From: Iodobacter violaceini
GTDB taxonomy: Bacteria > Pseudomonadota > Gammaproteobacteria > Burkholderiales > Chitinibacteraceae
NCBI RefSeq assembly: GCF_011601265.1
Contig: NZ_JAAOLX010000011.1
Location: 85,464-149,463 of the forward strand
Direction of reading: 5' to 3'
Length of the DNA stretch: 64,000 nucleotides
The position numbers and the translations under genes were made by a program. Shown here piece by piece: positions 46,340 to 56,588 of the stretch; the first letter of the stretch is position 1; every line of letters starts with the position of its first letter. The notes below the pieces were generated by a model. It worked only from the letters and a program-made list of their open reading frames with translations. It was not told the DNA's origin and searched no databases.

Positions 46340-47797
46340 ATGAGCTATGACTATCGGCAGATTGCACAGCAGATCCTCGATTCAATAGGCGGGGCAGAGA
46401 ATATCGAGCAGGCGGCGCACTGTATTACGCGGCTGCGGATTGCTTTAAAAGACGAAGGCAAAATCAATCATGAGGCGCTGAAGGTGGTTGATCTGGTGAA
46501 AGGCCAGTTCAGCAACGGCGGAGTGTTTCAGATTGTGATTGGCTCGGGTGATGTGGATAGGGTTTACGCGCAGCTGATCGATCTGGCAGGCAGAAGCGCT
46601 GCCACCGTGGCGGATGTAAAAGGTAAGGCTGACAACAAGCTCAATCCTTTGCAGCGTTTGGTCAAAATTTTCTCTGATGTGTTTATGCCGATTTTGCCCG
46701 CGATTATTGTCGCAGGCCTTTTAATGGGGATAAACAATCTGCTCGGCGCTAAGGATATGTTTATCCCCGGCAAAAGTTTGCTGGATGCGTATCCGGGCTT
46801 GAGTGGCCTGTGGCAGCTGGTCAATATGATGGCCAATACTTCCTTTGTGTTTCTGCCTGCCCTGGTGGGCTGGTCGGCAGCCAAACGTTTTGGCGGCAGC
46901 GAAGTTTTGGGGATTGTGCTGGGCTTGTTGCTGGTTCACCCTGATTTACTCAATGCTTGGAATTACGGCAAGGCCGCAGCGGGGCTGGATGGCCAGGTGA
47001 TTCCTTACTTCGATATTCTGGGCCTGTTTAAGATTGAGCGCGTGGGTTATCAGGGGCAGATCTTGCCTATTCTGGCGGCAACCTGGGTGATGAGTCAGGT
47101 AGAAATCTGGCTGAAAGCGCGCGTACCCAATGCGATTCAGCTGCTGGTCGTGCCGATTACCACCATTGTGATCAGCGGCGTGCTGGCGCTGGCGGTGATA
47201 GGGCCAGTGGCGCGTGGCCTTGGCGTGTTGATTACCCAAGGCTTGGTGCATATTTTTGAAGTGGCCCCCGTGCTGGGCGCGGCGATTTTTGGTGCGCTGT
47301 ATGCGCCGCTGGTGATTACCGGCATGCACCATATGTTTATTGCGGTGGATTTGCAGCTGATTACCAGCCACGGCGGCACCTTTATCTGGCCGATTATTGC
47401 GCTATCCAATATTGCGCAAGGCAGTGCGGCTTTGGCGATGTTCTGCATTGCAAAAAGCGCCACCGAAAAAAGCATGGCATCAACCTCGGCCATTTCTGCG
47501 TTCTCCGGCATTACCGAGCCAGCCATGTTTGGGGTGAATCTGCGCTTTAAATATCCTTTCTACGCCGCATTAATTGGCTCCGCCTGCGCTTCGGTGTTGA
47601 TTACCCTAAACCATGTTTTAGCTTCCGCGATTGGCGTGGGTGGTTTACCCGCGTTTATCTCGATTGTGCCGGTGCATATTCCTATGTTTCTGCTGGGCAC
47701 CTTAGTCGCCGTCATTGTGCCGTTTTGTCTGACTTGGCTGTTTGCCAGGCGTATGGCGTGGAAAGCTGAGCCGGTGCTGGCTCAGCAATCTGTGTAG
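46340..47797 (+). CDS. treB: PTS trehalose transporter EIIBC component
   Basis: A 485-residue phosphotransferase permease. The EIIB domain at about 1-85 has the phospho-Cys motif HCITRLRIAL. The EIIC domain at about 105-470 has ten or so helices, with LMGINNLLGAKDMF and GALYAPLVITGMHHMFIAVDLQLI typical of the trehalose/sucrose group. There is no fused EIIA; a glucose-type EIIA (Crr) encoded elsewhere would be needed. It takes up trehalose as trehalose-6-phosphate for TreC, encoded 74 bp downstream. The ATG with AGAGG upstream is chosen; an in-frame start 12 codons earlier lies inside the promoter region. Confidence 0.92.
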   Translation: MSYDYRQIAQQILDSIGGAENIEQAAHCITRLRIALKDEGKINHEALKVVDLVKGQFSNGGVFQIVIGSGDVDRVYAQLIDLAGRSAATVADVKGKADNKLNPLQRLVKIFSDVFMPILPAIIVAGLLMGINNLLGAKDMFIPGKSLLDAYPGLSGLWQLVNMMANTSFVFLPALVGWSAAKRFGGSEVLGIVLGLLLVHPDLLNAWNYGKAAAGLDGQVIPYFDILGLFKIERVGYQGQILPILAATWVMSQVEIWLKARVPNAIQLLVVPITTIVISGVLALAVIGPVARGLGVLITQGLVHIFEVAPVLGAAIFGALYAPLVITGMHHMFIAVDLQLITSHGGTFIWPIIALSNIAQGSAALAMFCIAKSATEKSMASTSAISAFSGITEPAMFGVNLRFKYPFYAALIGSACASVLITLNHVLASAIGVGGLPAFISIVPVHIPMFLLGTLVAVIVPFCLTWLFARRMAWKAEPVLAQQSV

Positions 47798-47871
47798 ATA
47801 TCCGGAGCGGCAACGCCCCAGTTTTTCAGTAAGCAGCGCCGTATCAGTGGCGCTGCGCAGGGAGTATTCAA

Positions 47872-49518
47872 ATGCAACAAGACTGGCAATCATCGGTGGT
47901 ATATCAAATTTATCCTAAAAGCTTTAGCAGCCATCAGGGCAAGGCGACGGGGGATATTCTGGGCATAGCAGACAGGCTGGATTATCTGCAATGGCTGGGC
48001 GTGGATTATCTGTGGCTGACGCCCATTTACGCCTCACCGCAAAAAGACAATGGCTACGATGTCAGCGATTACTACGCGATTGATCCGGCTTACGGCAGTA
48101 TGGCCGACTTTGATTTGCTGCTGAGCGAAGCATCCGCTCGTGGCTTGCGCATCATGCTCGATATCGTGGTGAACCATACATCGGTGCAGCACGCCTGGTT
48201 TCAGGAGGCTTTAAAGGGCCGCGATAATCCTTACCGTGATTTTTATATCTGGCGCGATCAGCCAAATAACTGGCAATCCAAATTTGGTGGTTCGGCATGG
48301 GCGCTCGATCCGGCCAGTGGCCAGTATTACCTGCATTTATTTGATGAAAGCCAGGCGGATTTAAATTGGGAAAACCCAAAGCTGCGCCGGGCCGTGTTCG
48401 AAATGATGCAGTTTTGGGCCGATAAGGGCGTGGCAGGCTTTCGCCTCGATGTGATTAATCTGATCTCCAAGCAGCAGGATTTTAGCGACGATGCTAGCGA
48501 TGGCCGCCGCTTTTATACCGATGGGCCGCGTGTGCATGAATATCTGCAAGAAATGCACCGCGCCGTATTTGCCGGGCGGGATTTACTGACCGTAGGTGAA
48601 ATGTCATCGACCACCTTGCCTCACTGCATTCAATACTCGCGGCCGGACCAGCATGAATTATCCATGACGTTTAATTTTCACCATTTGAAAGTGGATTATC
48701 CGAATGGCGAGAAATGGGTGGCCGCGCCTTATGACTTTATTGAACTAAAACGCATCTTGTCGGATTGGCAAAGCGGCATGAACGAGGGCGGTGGCTGGAA
48801 CGCTATTTTCTGGTGCAACCACGATCAGCCGCGCGTGGTTTCACGTTTTGGCGACGATGGCGGGTATCGCGTTGAATCCGCCAAAATGCTCGCCACCACG
48901 CTGCACGGCCTGCAAGGCACGCCTTATATTTATCAGGGCGAGGAAATTGGCATGGCCAATCCGGCCTTCACTCAGATCAGCGATTATCGCGATGTGGAAA
49001 CGCTGAATGCATGGCAAAACCTGAGCGCAGCAGGCGTGCCCGAGGCTGACATCATGGCCGCAATTAAGCAAAAATCCCGCGATAATTCCCGCACTCCAAT
49101 GCAGTGGAATGATGGCCTGAACGCCGGTTTCTCCAGCGCTGAGCCGTGGATCGGCATCGCCAGCCAGCCAGAAAAAGTGAATGTGGCCGCGGCGATGGCC
49201 GATCAAAATTCGGTGCTTTATCACTATCGCCAGCTGATCGCTCTGCGCAAAACATCGGCAGCGCTTAAATACGGCGAATATCAATGCCTGAGCGCAGATG
49301 ATCCCGCCATCTGGGCGTATAGCCGCAGCTTGCAGGATGAAATCTTGCTGGTGGTGAGTAACTTTACTGCTGGCAGAGCAGAGTTTTCGAATGTCGCCAT
49401 CCCTGTGGGCTGGTCAGCGGAGCTGATATTGGCGAATTACGCCGATATTGGCGCAGATTTCCGCCTGTTTAATTTGCGGCCATTTGAATCGCTGATGGTG
49501 AGGTTTACTCCTGCTTAG
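47872..49518 (+). CDS. treC: trehalose-6-phosphate hydrolase
   Basis: A 548-residue GH13 enzyme that splits trehalose-6-phosphate into glucose and glucose-6-phosphate. Family marks are SVVYQIYPKSF, DIVVNHTS, the catalytic Asp in GFRLDVINLI, the catalytic Glu in TVGEMSS and NHDQPRVVSRFG. The (beta/alpha)8 barrel is followed by a short beta domain. Length is normal for TreC. Oligo-1,6-glucosidase is a close alternative, but the pairing with treB and treR settles it. A GGGAGTATTCAA ribosome site precedes the ATG. Confidence 0.93.
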   Translation: MQQDWQSSVVYQIYPKSFSSHQGKATGDILGIADRLDYLQWLGVDYLWLTPIYASPQKDNGYDVSDYYAIDPAYGSMADFDLLLSEASARGLRIMLDIVVNHTSVQHAWFQEALKGRDNPYRDFYIWRDQPNNWQSKFGGSAWALDPASGQYYLHLFDESQADLNWENPKLRRAVFEMMQFWADKGVAGFRLDVINLISKQQDFSDDASDGRRFYTDGPRVHEYLQEMHRAVFAGRDLLTVGEMSSTTLPHCIQYSRPDQHELSMTFNFHHLKVDYPNGEKWVAAPYDFIELKRILSDWQSGMNEGGGWNAIFWCNHDQPRVVSRFGDDGGYRVESAKMLATTLHGLQGTPYIYQGEEIGMANPAFTQISDYRDVETLNAWQNLSAAGVPEADIMAAIKQKSRDNSRTPMQWNDGLNAGFSSAEPWIGIASQPEKVNVAAAMADQNSVLYHYRQLIALRKTSAALKYGEYQCLSADDPAIWAYSRSLQDEILLVVSNFTAGRAEFSNVAIPVGWSAELILANYADIGADFRLFNLRPFESLMVRFTPA

Positions 49519-49810
49519 TTTTTTTGGGGGGGCGTTTGATTTTGCCAGCGAACTGCAGAGCACGCCAAATACCTCCAGGGCTAATGCTTCCCCCTTTTTA
49601 AAAGGGGGATTGCCGCAGCTAAGCACTGTGCCGAAGGTACTAAAAAGATCTTTCTAGCTTCACGGTAGCACGCACCGGGCAGCCTTCGCCGCCCAGTTTT
49701 AACACCACCCTCATTCCTGCCCTTAGGCAGTTTTGCCCCCTCCCAATGTGCAGGGCCAGGGACGCTTTTGCTTGTTAGTTTGTTTTTAAAAATAAATAAG
49801 GAGTAGAGCA
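49519..49810. other. treC-porin gap with repeats
   Basis: About 290 bp without a gene. It contains the palindrome at 49590-49608, a partial copy (49627-49641) of the 44708 repeat, and the ribosome site (AATAAGGAGTAGAGCA) of the porin gene. Whether the porin has its own promoter could not be determined. Confidence 0.45.
49590..49608. repeat. palindromic CCCCCTTTTTAAAAGGGGG element
   Basis: CCCCCTTTT and AAAAGGGGG are exact complements around a central T. It resembles the arms of the element at 78-190. It lies 72 bp after the treC stop, so it could also influence the end of the treBC transcript. Confidence 0.55.
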
Positions 49811-51037
49811 ATGTCTCATTCAGCAATAAATACAGTAATTAAAACCACGCTGTTAAGTGGCGTTTTTATGGCTACGGCCATGCCCGCCATAGCCTTCGAA
49901 TTTCACGGCTATGGCCGGATTGGCTCGGGGGCTTCCACAGGTTCTGGCGGTGCGCAAAGCTGTTTTCAGCTGGCGGGTGCCGAGACCAAATATCGTCTTG
50001 GTAACGAGTGCGAGTTATACGGCGAGCTGGAAATCAGCCACGCCTTTTTTAAAAGCGAGCAGGGCAGCACCTTTACCGTAGTGGGAATGGGCAGCCTCTA
50101 TAACCGTAACGACAGATCGCCCACTTTTCAGCCGGAAGACGGCAGTGCCAGAGCACCACAGATTTATGCCAAATACAGCAATATCCCTGAGTTAAACGGT
50201 GCAACACTGTGGGCAGGACGCCGCTATTACAAGCGCCATGATGTGCATATCACTGATTTTTACTACTGGAATCCAAGTGGCACGGGGCTGGGGATTGAGG
50301 ATTATAAAGTTGGCGATTTAAAACTCAGTTATGCCTTCTCGCGCGAGGACAATATTTATCAGGCTGATTACGCTAATAAGCATGATTTTCAGCTTGGCGG
50401 GATTAAGACAAATCAGGGGGGTGAAGTGGCGCTGGGCCTGAGTTATATCCAGGATGCAGGGCAGGTGAGCGGAGCCAATAGCGGCTGGTCGGTCACCGCG
50501 CAGCACGAGCAAAAGGGCTGGCTGGGCGGCAGCAATAAATTTGCCATTCAGTATGGCGTTGGCCCCGGTACGGGCTTGGGTTACACCGGATCTTTGCTGG
50601 CAGACCAGAGTAATAAACGTCTTCGCTTAGTGGAGTCTTTTGACTGGCAGGCCACAGCAGAATTTGGTGGCCAGCTGACTGCGGTTTATCAGCGGGATCA
50701 AAGCGATACAGGCAGGCAAACCTGGTGGTCGGCCGGGGTAAGGCCGGTTTACGCCTTCAGCCCGTATTTTAAATTAGTGGGCGAGGCGGGCCATGATCGG
50801 GTGGAGGCTGTTGACGGGCAAACGCGTAATTTGAGTAAGCTGACTATTGCGCCGACCTTTACTCTGGAAAAAGCATTTTGGAGCCGCCCGGAGCTGCGTC
50901 TGTTTTATACCTACGCCCGCTGGAATGAAGCGGCCCAAAATGCCGCATCTGCTGGCTCTGCGCTGTCTAAAACCGGCACATTTGGTGCTGATTTAAATGG
51001 CTCAACATACGGTGTGCAGCTTGAATACTGGTGGTAA
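49811..51037 (+). CDS. LamB-type maltoporin-like outer-membrane porin
   Basis: A 408-residue outer-membrane channel of the LamB (sugar porin) family. The signal peptide ends near MPAIAFEF, then FEFHGYGRIGSGASTG at the start of the mature chain is diagnostic, as is a Cys pair (SCFQ and ECELYGELEI). LWAGRRYYKRHDVHITDFYYWN and the ending YGVQLEYWW are further family marks. It should let trehalose and related sugars cross the outer membrane. It is placed after treBC, so it is probably the trehalose porin. A strong terminator follows. Confidence 0.9.
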   Translation: MSHSAINTVIKTTLLSGVFMATAMPAIAFEFHGYGRIGSGASTGSGGAQSCFQLAGAETKYRLGNECELYGELEISHAFFKSEQGSTFTVVGMGSLYNRNDRSPTFQPEDGSARAPQIYAKYSNIPELNGATLWAGRRYYKRHDVHITDFYYWNPSGTGLGIEDYKVGDLKLSYAFSREDNIYQADYANKHDFQLGGIKTNQGGEVALGLSYIQDAGQVSGANSGWSVTAQHEQKGWLGGSNKFAIQYGVGPGTGLGYTGSLLADQSNKRLRLVESFDWQATAEFGGQLTAVYQRDQSDTGRQTWWSAGVRPVYAFSPYFKLVGEAGHDRVEAVDGQTRNLSKLTIAPTFTLEKAFWSRPELRLFYTYARWNEAAQNAASAGSALSKTGTFGADLNGSTYGVQLEYWW

Positions 51038-51062
51038 AGCGGTTTTATAAACAGATAACTTA

Positions 51063-51097
51063 AAAAAAGAGGGGCGCTTTTAGCGCCCCTCTTTTTT
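51063..51097. terminator. strong bidirectional rho-independent terminator
   Basis: AAAAAAGAGGGGCGCT (51063-51078) pairs exactly with AGCGCCCCTCTTTTTT (51082-51097) around a TTT loop. It lies between the convergent porin and chemotaxis genes and serves both. Confidence 0.95.
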
Positions 51098-51110
51098 CTT
51101 GCTGTGATAT

Positions 51111-52682
51111 TTACAGCGATTTTTCAAATTGCTGTACCAGCTGATGCAGCTCGCCAGCTATTTCTGTGAGTTGTGATGCGGTTTGGCCCACACCTGTAAT
51201 CCGGGAGGCATTTTGTTCGGTAAGCGCATTCATTTTTTCCATGGTTTGCGCGACTTCTTCGGTGGCAGAAGACTGCTGATCCAGCATCCCGGCTACATGG
51301 CGTGCGGATTGGTCTACGCCATTGCTGGCCGCTGCAATCTCGCCCAGCGTAAGGGTGCAGGCATCGATCTGCGCAGTGCCGTGGTTTACCGAGGCCACAG
51401 CCTCACGCATGGTGGCAAGGGCTTCGCTGGTACGGGCTTCCACGCTGCTGATGGTGCTGGCAATGCTGATGGTGCTGGCACTGGTGCGCTCGGCCAGCTT
51501 GCGCACTTCATCGGCCACTACGGCAAAGCCACGGCCAGTCTCACCTGCCCGGGCCGCTTCAATAGCGGCATTCAGTGCAAGCAGATTGGTCTGGTCGGCA
51601 ATTTCACGGATGGTTTGCGTTACCACGCTGATTTCACGCACCGCATCAGAGAGCAGACCCAGGGTAACGCGGGCCTGATCAACCACATTAACCACTTCTT
51701 GCGTGGCTTGCTGTGCCGCACCCATTTCTTCTGCGCCACGCGTGGCCAGCTCATTGGCTTTGGCTGCGTGGTCTGCACTCAGGCGTGTGGCAAGGCTGAT
51801 TTCACCCACGCTGGCTGCCATTTCCTCTAAGGCGGCGGCAACGGTGCCTACGCCATCTGATTGCTCTCTGCTGCGTTTGAGTAATTCTTCAGCGCTTTTA
51901 GCAACGCCCTTTGCACGCTCGTCCACGCGATTACCTGCAAGCACCACGTCGGCAATAATGGCGCGCAAATTAATTCGCATTGATTCCAGCGCAACCAGCA
52001 GATGGCTGAATTCTTTAGGTGCACGGGCATCAACATCAAAGCGGAAATTACCTTCGCTGAGTTGTGAAAATGCATATTCGATTTGCTGAATAGGGCGAGT
52101 CATCGACTGGCTTAAATACCAGCCGCCCGCAATGGCTGCAATCGCAGATACGGCAAGCAATGGCGTGGCAAAAGGGGAAGCCAGCGCAGGAAGCGCTACT
52201 GCAGCCAGTACCAGCCAGATTCTTTTCTTCATTGAGCTTTGCTGTGGCCATTCGGTGGCGGGCAGCCTGGCCTGGCCAGAGTTCACTTTGCTGTAAAGCG
52301 CTTCGGCCGCCGAGATTTGCGCCCGGCTGGGTGTGTTGCGCACCGACATATAGCCAATTTTCTGGCCGTTTTCGCGTATCGGCGTGACAAAGGCTTCTAC
52401 CCAGTAATGATCGCCATTTTTGCAGCGGTTTTTAACAATGCCACGCCAGGGTAAATCTTTTTTTAAGGTTTGCCACATATCGTCGAAGGCACTGGCGGGC
52501 ATAAAGGGATGACGAACAATATTGTGCGGCTCGCCGATGATTTCTGGCCCGGTAAATCCCGCCACTTCTTTGAAAGAAGAATTGGCGTAGCTGATTCGGC
52601 CTTTTAAATCTGTTTTGCTGACAATAGGACGGCGGGGATCAACGCTGACTTCGTGTTCGGTAATTGGTAAGTTGCTGCGCAT
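51111..52682 (-). CDS. Aer-like PAS methyl-accepting chemotaxis protein
   Basis: A 523-residue membrane transducer. An N-terminal PAS domain at about 10-125 matches the Aer type ([54 protein letters not shown]), which binds FAD in Aer for energy or oxygen sensing. Two adjacent hydrophobic helices follow at about 155-195, then a HAMP-like part and a full MCP signalling domain with [24 protein letters not shown] and [18 protein letters not shown]. No periplasmic sensor domain is present, as in Aer. The ATG at 52682 has GGAT upstream and is preferred to a TTG four codons earlier. Confidence 0.9.
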   Translation of the reverse strand: MRSNLPITEHEVSVDPRRPIVSKTDLKGRISYANSSFKEVAGFTGPEIIGEPHNIVRHPFMPASAFDDMWQTLKKDLPWRGIVKNRCKNGDHYWVEAFVTPIRENGQKIGYMSVRNTPSRAQISAAEALYSKVNSGQARLPATEWPQQSSMKKRIWLVLAAVALPALASPFATPLLAVSAIAAIAGGWYLSQSMTRPIQQIEYAFSQLSEGNFRFDVDARAPKEFSHLLVALESMRINLRAIIADVVLAGNRVDERAKGVAKSAEELLKRSREQSDGVGTVAAALEEMAASVGEISLATRLSADHAAKANELATRGAEEMGAAQQATQEVVNVVDQARVTLGLLSDAVREISVVTQTIREIADQTNLLALNAAIEAARAGETGRGFAVVADEVRKLAERTSASTISIASTISSVEARTSEALATMREAVASVNHGTAQIDACTLTLGEIAAASNGVDQSARHVAGMLDQQSSATEEVAQTMEKMNALTEQNASRITGVGQTASQLTEIAGELHQLVQQFEKSL

Positions 52683-52888
52683 TACGAAATCCAATAGGGG
52701 CTGACAGGCATGGGTTTGCCATGCTTGCGTGTTGCAGGCTGGCGATGTGTATGCAGTTTTGCAGAATGATAAACGAATATTAGAGATTACTACTTAATTA
52801 TACTGACTGACCATTGATATAAGCCCTATTTCACTTGGGGGTAATCATGTGTGGTTTGGCAAGGAAGGGGGAATGACAGGCAATAAAA

Positions 52889-52914
52889 AACCTCAGAACC
52901 GAAGTTCTGAGGTT
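52889..52914 (-). terminator. rho-independent terminator after tRNA-Pro
   Basis: AACCTCAGAAC (52889-52899) pairs with GTTCTGAGGTT (52904-52914). On the minus strand it is followed by a T-run (reverse complement of the AAAAAA at 52885-52890). It lies just downstream of the tRNA gene. Confidence 0.9.
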
Positions 52915-52922
52915 TTAATATT

Positions 52923-52999
52923 TGGTCGGGGCGGTGGGATTCGAACTCACGACCCTCTGCTCCCAAAGCAGATGCGCTACCGGGCTGCGCTACGCCCCG
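52923..52999 (-). tRNA. tRNA-Pro (anticodon TGG)
   Basis: On the minus strand the 77-base sequence begins CGGGGCGTAGCGCAGCCCGG and ends with an encoded CCA. The acceptor stem CGGGGCG pairs with CGCCCCG. The anticodon arm is CTGCTTTGGGAGCAG, with anticodon TGG, and the T-arm has GTTCGAATC. It resembles the E. coli tRNA-Pro that reads CCN codons. It has its own terminator downstream. Confidence 0.97.
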
Positions 53000-53056
53000 A
53001 AATCTCTTCACATTGCTGTGAAGAGGTGCGCATTATTACTTAGGCTGTACCGCTTG

Positions 53057-54019
53057 TCAACTGTTTCTGTTAATTGATATATCGGCCAGCAAAAGAAGTG
53101 ATTGCAAATAAGGGTTTAGCATTAAACCTTCGAGGCAATCTTTAGCCAGCTGGGCTTCTTTTGCCGCAACAGCACGCGCATATTCTAATGAGCCACTGGC
53201 TTGAACTGCAGTCAGTACGGCAGGCAGCTCATCACGGTTAGCGTGTTGCAATGCAGTGCGGACAATATGGGCGGCTTCTGGCGTACCGTGGCTCATGACA
53301 TGAATCAGTGGCAAAGTCGCTTTGCCTTCAGCCAGATCATCGCCGAGGGTTTTGCCGATTTCACTGGTTTTGCCAGAGTAATCTAATACATCGTCAATAA
53401 TCTGGAATGCCGTGCCCAGATGCATGCCAAAACGCGCCATACGATCTTCCGTATCAGGATCGCTTTCGGCAAGAATGGCCCCAAGGCGTGCTGCGGCTTC
53501 AAATAATTTAGCTGTTTTGTAGCGAATTACTTTTAAATAAGCGGCTTCATCGATATCGACATTGCCGATATTCATCAGCTGCAGCACTTCGCCTTCAGCA
53601 ATAATATTGGTGGTATCGGCAAGCACTTGCATAATTCGCAGCGAACCGCAGCTCACCATCATTTGAAACGCGCGCGAGTATAAGAAGTCGCCTACTAAAA
53701 CGGATGCGGCGTTGCCAAACAGCACATTGGCTGTATCACGGCCACGGCGCAGGTCCGATTCATCGACCACATCGTCATGCAGCAGCGTCGAGGTATGAAT
53801 AAACTCGATCACGCCAGCCAGCTCGCGGTGATGGGTGCCTTCATATCCTAAGGCTTTTGCAGACAAGAGCACCATCATTGGACGCAAGCGTTTACCGCCC
53901 GAGTTCACAATATATTCGGCGACTTGTCGCACTAGAATGACGTCAGAATAGAGGCGATCGCGGACCACCTGGTCCACCGCCTGCATTTCTTCGCCAATAA
54001 CTGATTTTACGAACTCCAT
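53057..54019 (-). CDS. ispB: octaprenyl diphosphate synthase
   Basis: A 320-residue trans-prenyltransferase making the C40 side chain of ubiquinone. Both aspartate-rich motifs are present: LLHDDVVDESDLRRG and QIIDDVLDYSG. GGKRLRPMMVLLSAKALG near the N-terminus binds isopentenyl diphosphate. The ATG two codons inside a GTG start is used. It is divergent from rplU, which is the usual order in beta- and gammaproteobacteria. Chain length is inferred from the family and context. Confidence 0.93.
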   Translation of the reverse strand: MEFVKSVIGEEMQAVDQVVRDRLYSDVILVRQVAEYIVNSGGKRLRPMMVLLSAKALGYEGTHHRELAGVIEFIHTSTLLHDDVVDESDLRRGRDTANVLFGNAASVLVGDFLYSRAFQMMVSCGSLRIMQVLADTTNIIAEGEVLQLMNIGNVDIDEAAYLKVIRYKTAKLFEAAARLGAILAESDPDTEDRMARFGMHLGTAFQIIDDVLDYSGKTSEIGKTLGDDLAEGKATLPLIHVMSHGTPEAAHIVRTALQHANRDELPAVLTAVQASGSLEYARAVAAKEAQLAKDCLEGLMLNPYLQSLLLLADISINRNS

Positions 54020-54157
54020 TGCCACGCTTGTGCCCCGTACTGCTCGTGCATGAATTAATCGCGCATGTTAGCAGAAACTTTGGCGCTCCGCTCTGTCTTG
54101 GGTACAGGAGTTTGCCGCGATTCCACAGGGATACGGAAGGCTGCGGTGCGTAAGTGC

Positions 54158-54186
54158 TTGACTTGATTAGCCCTTCAGCGTAGCAT
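54158..54186 (+). promoter_or_regulatory. sigma-70-like promoter of rplU-rpmA
   Basis: TTGACT (54158-54163) and TAGCAT (54181-54186) are separated by exactly 17 bp. The pair lies 107 bp before rplU in the region divergent from ispB. A short hairpin (TTCCCGATTCGGGAA) follows in the leader at about 54193-54207. Confidence 0.65.
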
Positions 54187-54293
54187 CGCGCGTTTCCCGA
54201 TTCGGGAAGACGTTTTGCTGCTCGCGCTATTTAATAATAGAGGGCGTGACAGGTAGTAAAGCGCAAGACCCAAACTCTCCAATGGAGCTTGTT

Positions 54294-54605
54294 ATGTATG
54301 CAGTCGTAAAAACCGGGGGCAAGCAGTATAAAGTTGTCGTCGGCCAAAAACTTAAAGTAGAACAGATTACTGCAGACATCGACAGCCAGATCGTACTGAA
54401 TGAAGTATTGATGGTGGCAGACGGTGAAGCAGTGGTGATTGGTGCCCCACTGGTAGCTGGTGCATCTATCTCCGCAACCGTGGTAACACACGGTCGTGGC
54501 GATAAGGTGACCATTTTTAAAATGCGTCGTCGTAAGCATTATCAGCGCCATCAAGGCCATCGTCAGAATTACACTGAATTGCGTATCGACGCGATCGTTA
54601 AGTAA
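54294..54605 (+). CDS. rplU: 50S ribosomal protein L21
   Basis: A 103-residue ribosomal protein that binds 23S r[28 protein letters not shown] at the start and [23 protein letters not shown] at the end are diagnostic. TGGAGCTTGTT precedes the ATG. The frame extends upstream in the ORF but that part is leader. It is followed 36 bp later by rpmA. Confidence 0.97.
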   Translation: MYAVVKTGGKQYKVVVGQKLKVEQITADIDSQIVLNEVLMVADGEAVVIGAPLVAGASISATVVTHGRGDKVTIFKMRRRKHYQRHQGHRQNYTELRIDAIVK

Positions 54606-54641
54606 TTCCGCCTTTTCGTAATTCAGTAGGAGTGTTGCAAC

Positions 54642-54920
54642 ATGGCACACAAGAAAGCTGGCGGTAGTTCACGTAACGGCCGCGACTCACATTCAAAACG
54701 ACTTGGTATTAAGGTTTACGGCGGCGAATTAATTCCTGCTGGTTCTATCATCGTGCGTCAGCGCGGTACAGAATTCCACCCAGGCGATAACGTTGGCGTT
54801 GGTAAGGATCACACCTTGTTCGCGCTGAAAGATGGTTATGTACAGTACGCAATTAAAGGCGCTCTGAAGCGTCGCACTGTTACCATTCTGCCTTACGTTG
54901 GTGAAGAAGTAGCTGCTTAA
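54642..54920 (+). CDS. rpmA: 50S ribosomal protein L27
   Basis: A 92-residue ribosomal protein whose N-terminus reaches the peptidyl-transferase centre. [22 protein letters not shown] is the standard sequence, with [14 protein letters not shown] [15 protein letters not shown] later. There is no cleavable N-terminal extension of the Firmicutes kind. TAGGAGTGTTGCAAC precedes the ATG. It is co-transcribed with rplU and followed by a terminator. Confidence 0.97.
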   Translation: MAHKKAGGSSRNGRDSHSKRLGIKVYGGELIPAGSIIVRQRGTEFHPGDNVGVGKDHTLFALKDGYVQYAIKGALKRRTVTILPYVGEEVAA

Positions 54921-54946
54921 TTTATTAAGCGATAGTGGTATATTTT

Positions 54947-54979
54947 AAAGCCCTGTCCATCATGGATGGGGCTTTTTTT
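54947..54979 (+). terminator. rho-independent terminator after rpmA
   Basis: AAAGCCC (54947-54953) and TCCAT (54956-54960) pair with ATGGA (54962-54966) and GGGCTTT (54969-54975), and a T-run continues to 54979. It separates the rplU-rpmA unit from obg, so obg probably has its own promoter or relies on readthrough. Confidence 0.9.
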
Positions 54980-55056
54980 CTATCGGAAGTTTTGGTTCTG
55001 TTGCTTATTATTTTTGCACGGCATTTGCTTTATTTTTATGCTTTAAAAATAAATAA

Positions 55057-56334
<1,278 letters not shown>

Positions 56335-56388
56335 CCAGATTTAACGCTTCGCGAAGTACTGGTCTGAGCATGAAATATTCAGGCTGGC

Positions 56389-56528
56389 GAGGTAGTTGAA
56401 AAACGCAGCAGACGCCCGGGTACAAGATAAAAAATGGCTAAAGATCGTAATTTACAAAGGGTAAATAAGGATTTTGAGCCATTTTTTAACTCAGTATTCG
56501 GGGTGCGCAGCCATGTTACAACTACCTC
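56389..56528. repeat. 140-bp nested inverted repeat upstream of the SMC operon
   Basis: Three nested dyads are exact: GAGGTAGTTG (56389-56398) with CAACTACCTC (56519-56528); TAAAAAATGGCT (56428-56439) with AGCCATTTTTTA (56477-56488); and ATTTAC (56450-56455) with GTAAAT (56461-56466). CGCCCGGGTAC and GTATTCGGGGTG between the outer arms also partly pair. The element is MITE-like or a structured leader RNA. It lies between obg and the kleisin-like gene. Confidence 0.65.
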
Positions 56529-56588
56529 TGGTACTTGGCGGGTGTACGCGTTAAGCTCCTTTCCCTTTTGTACTCATCTGCCGGTCAC

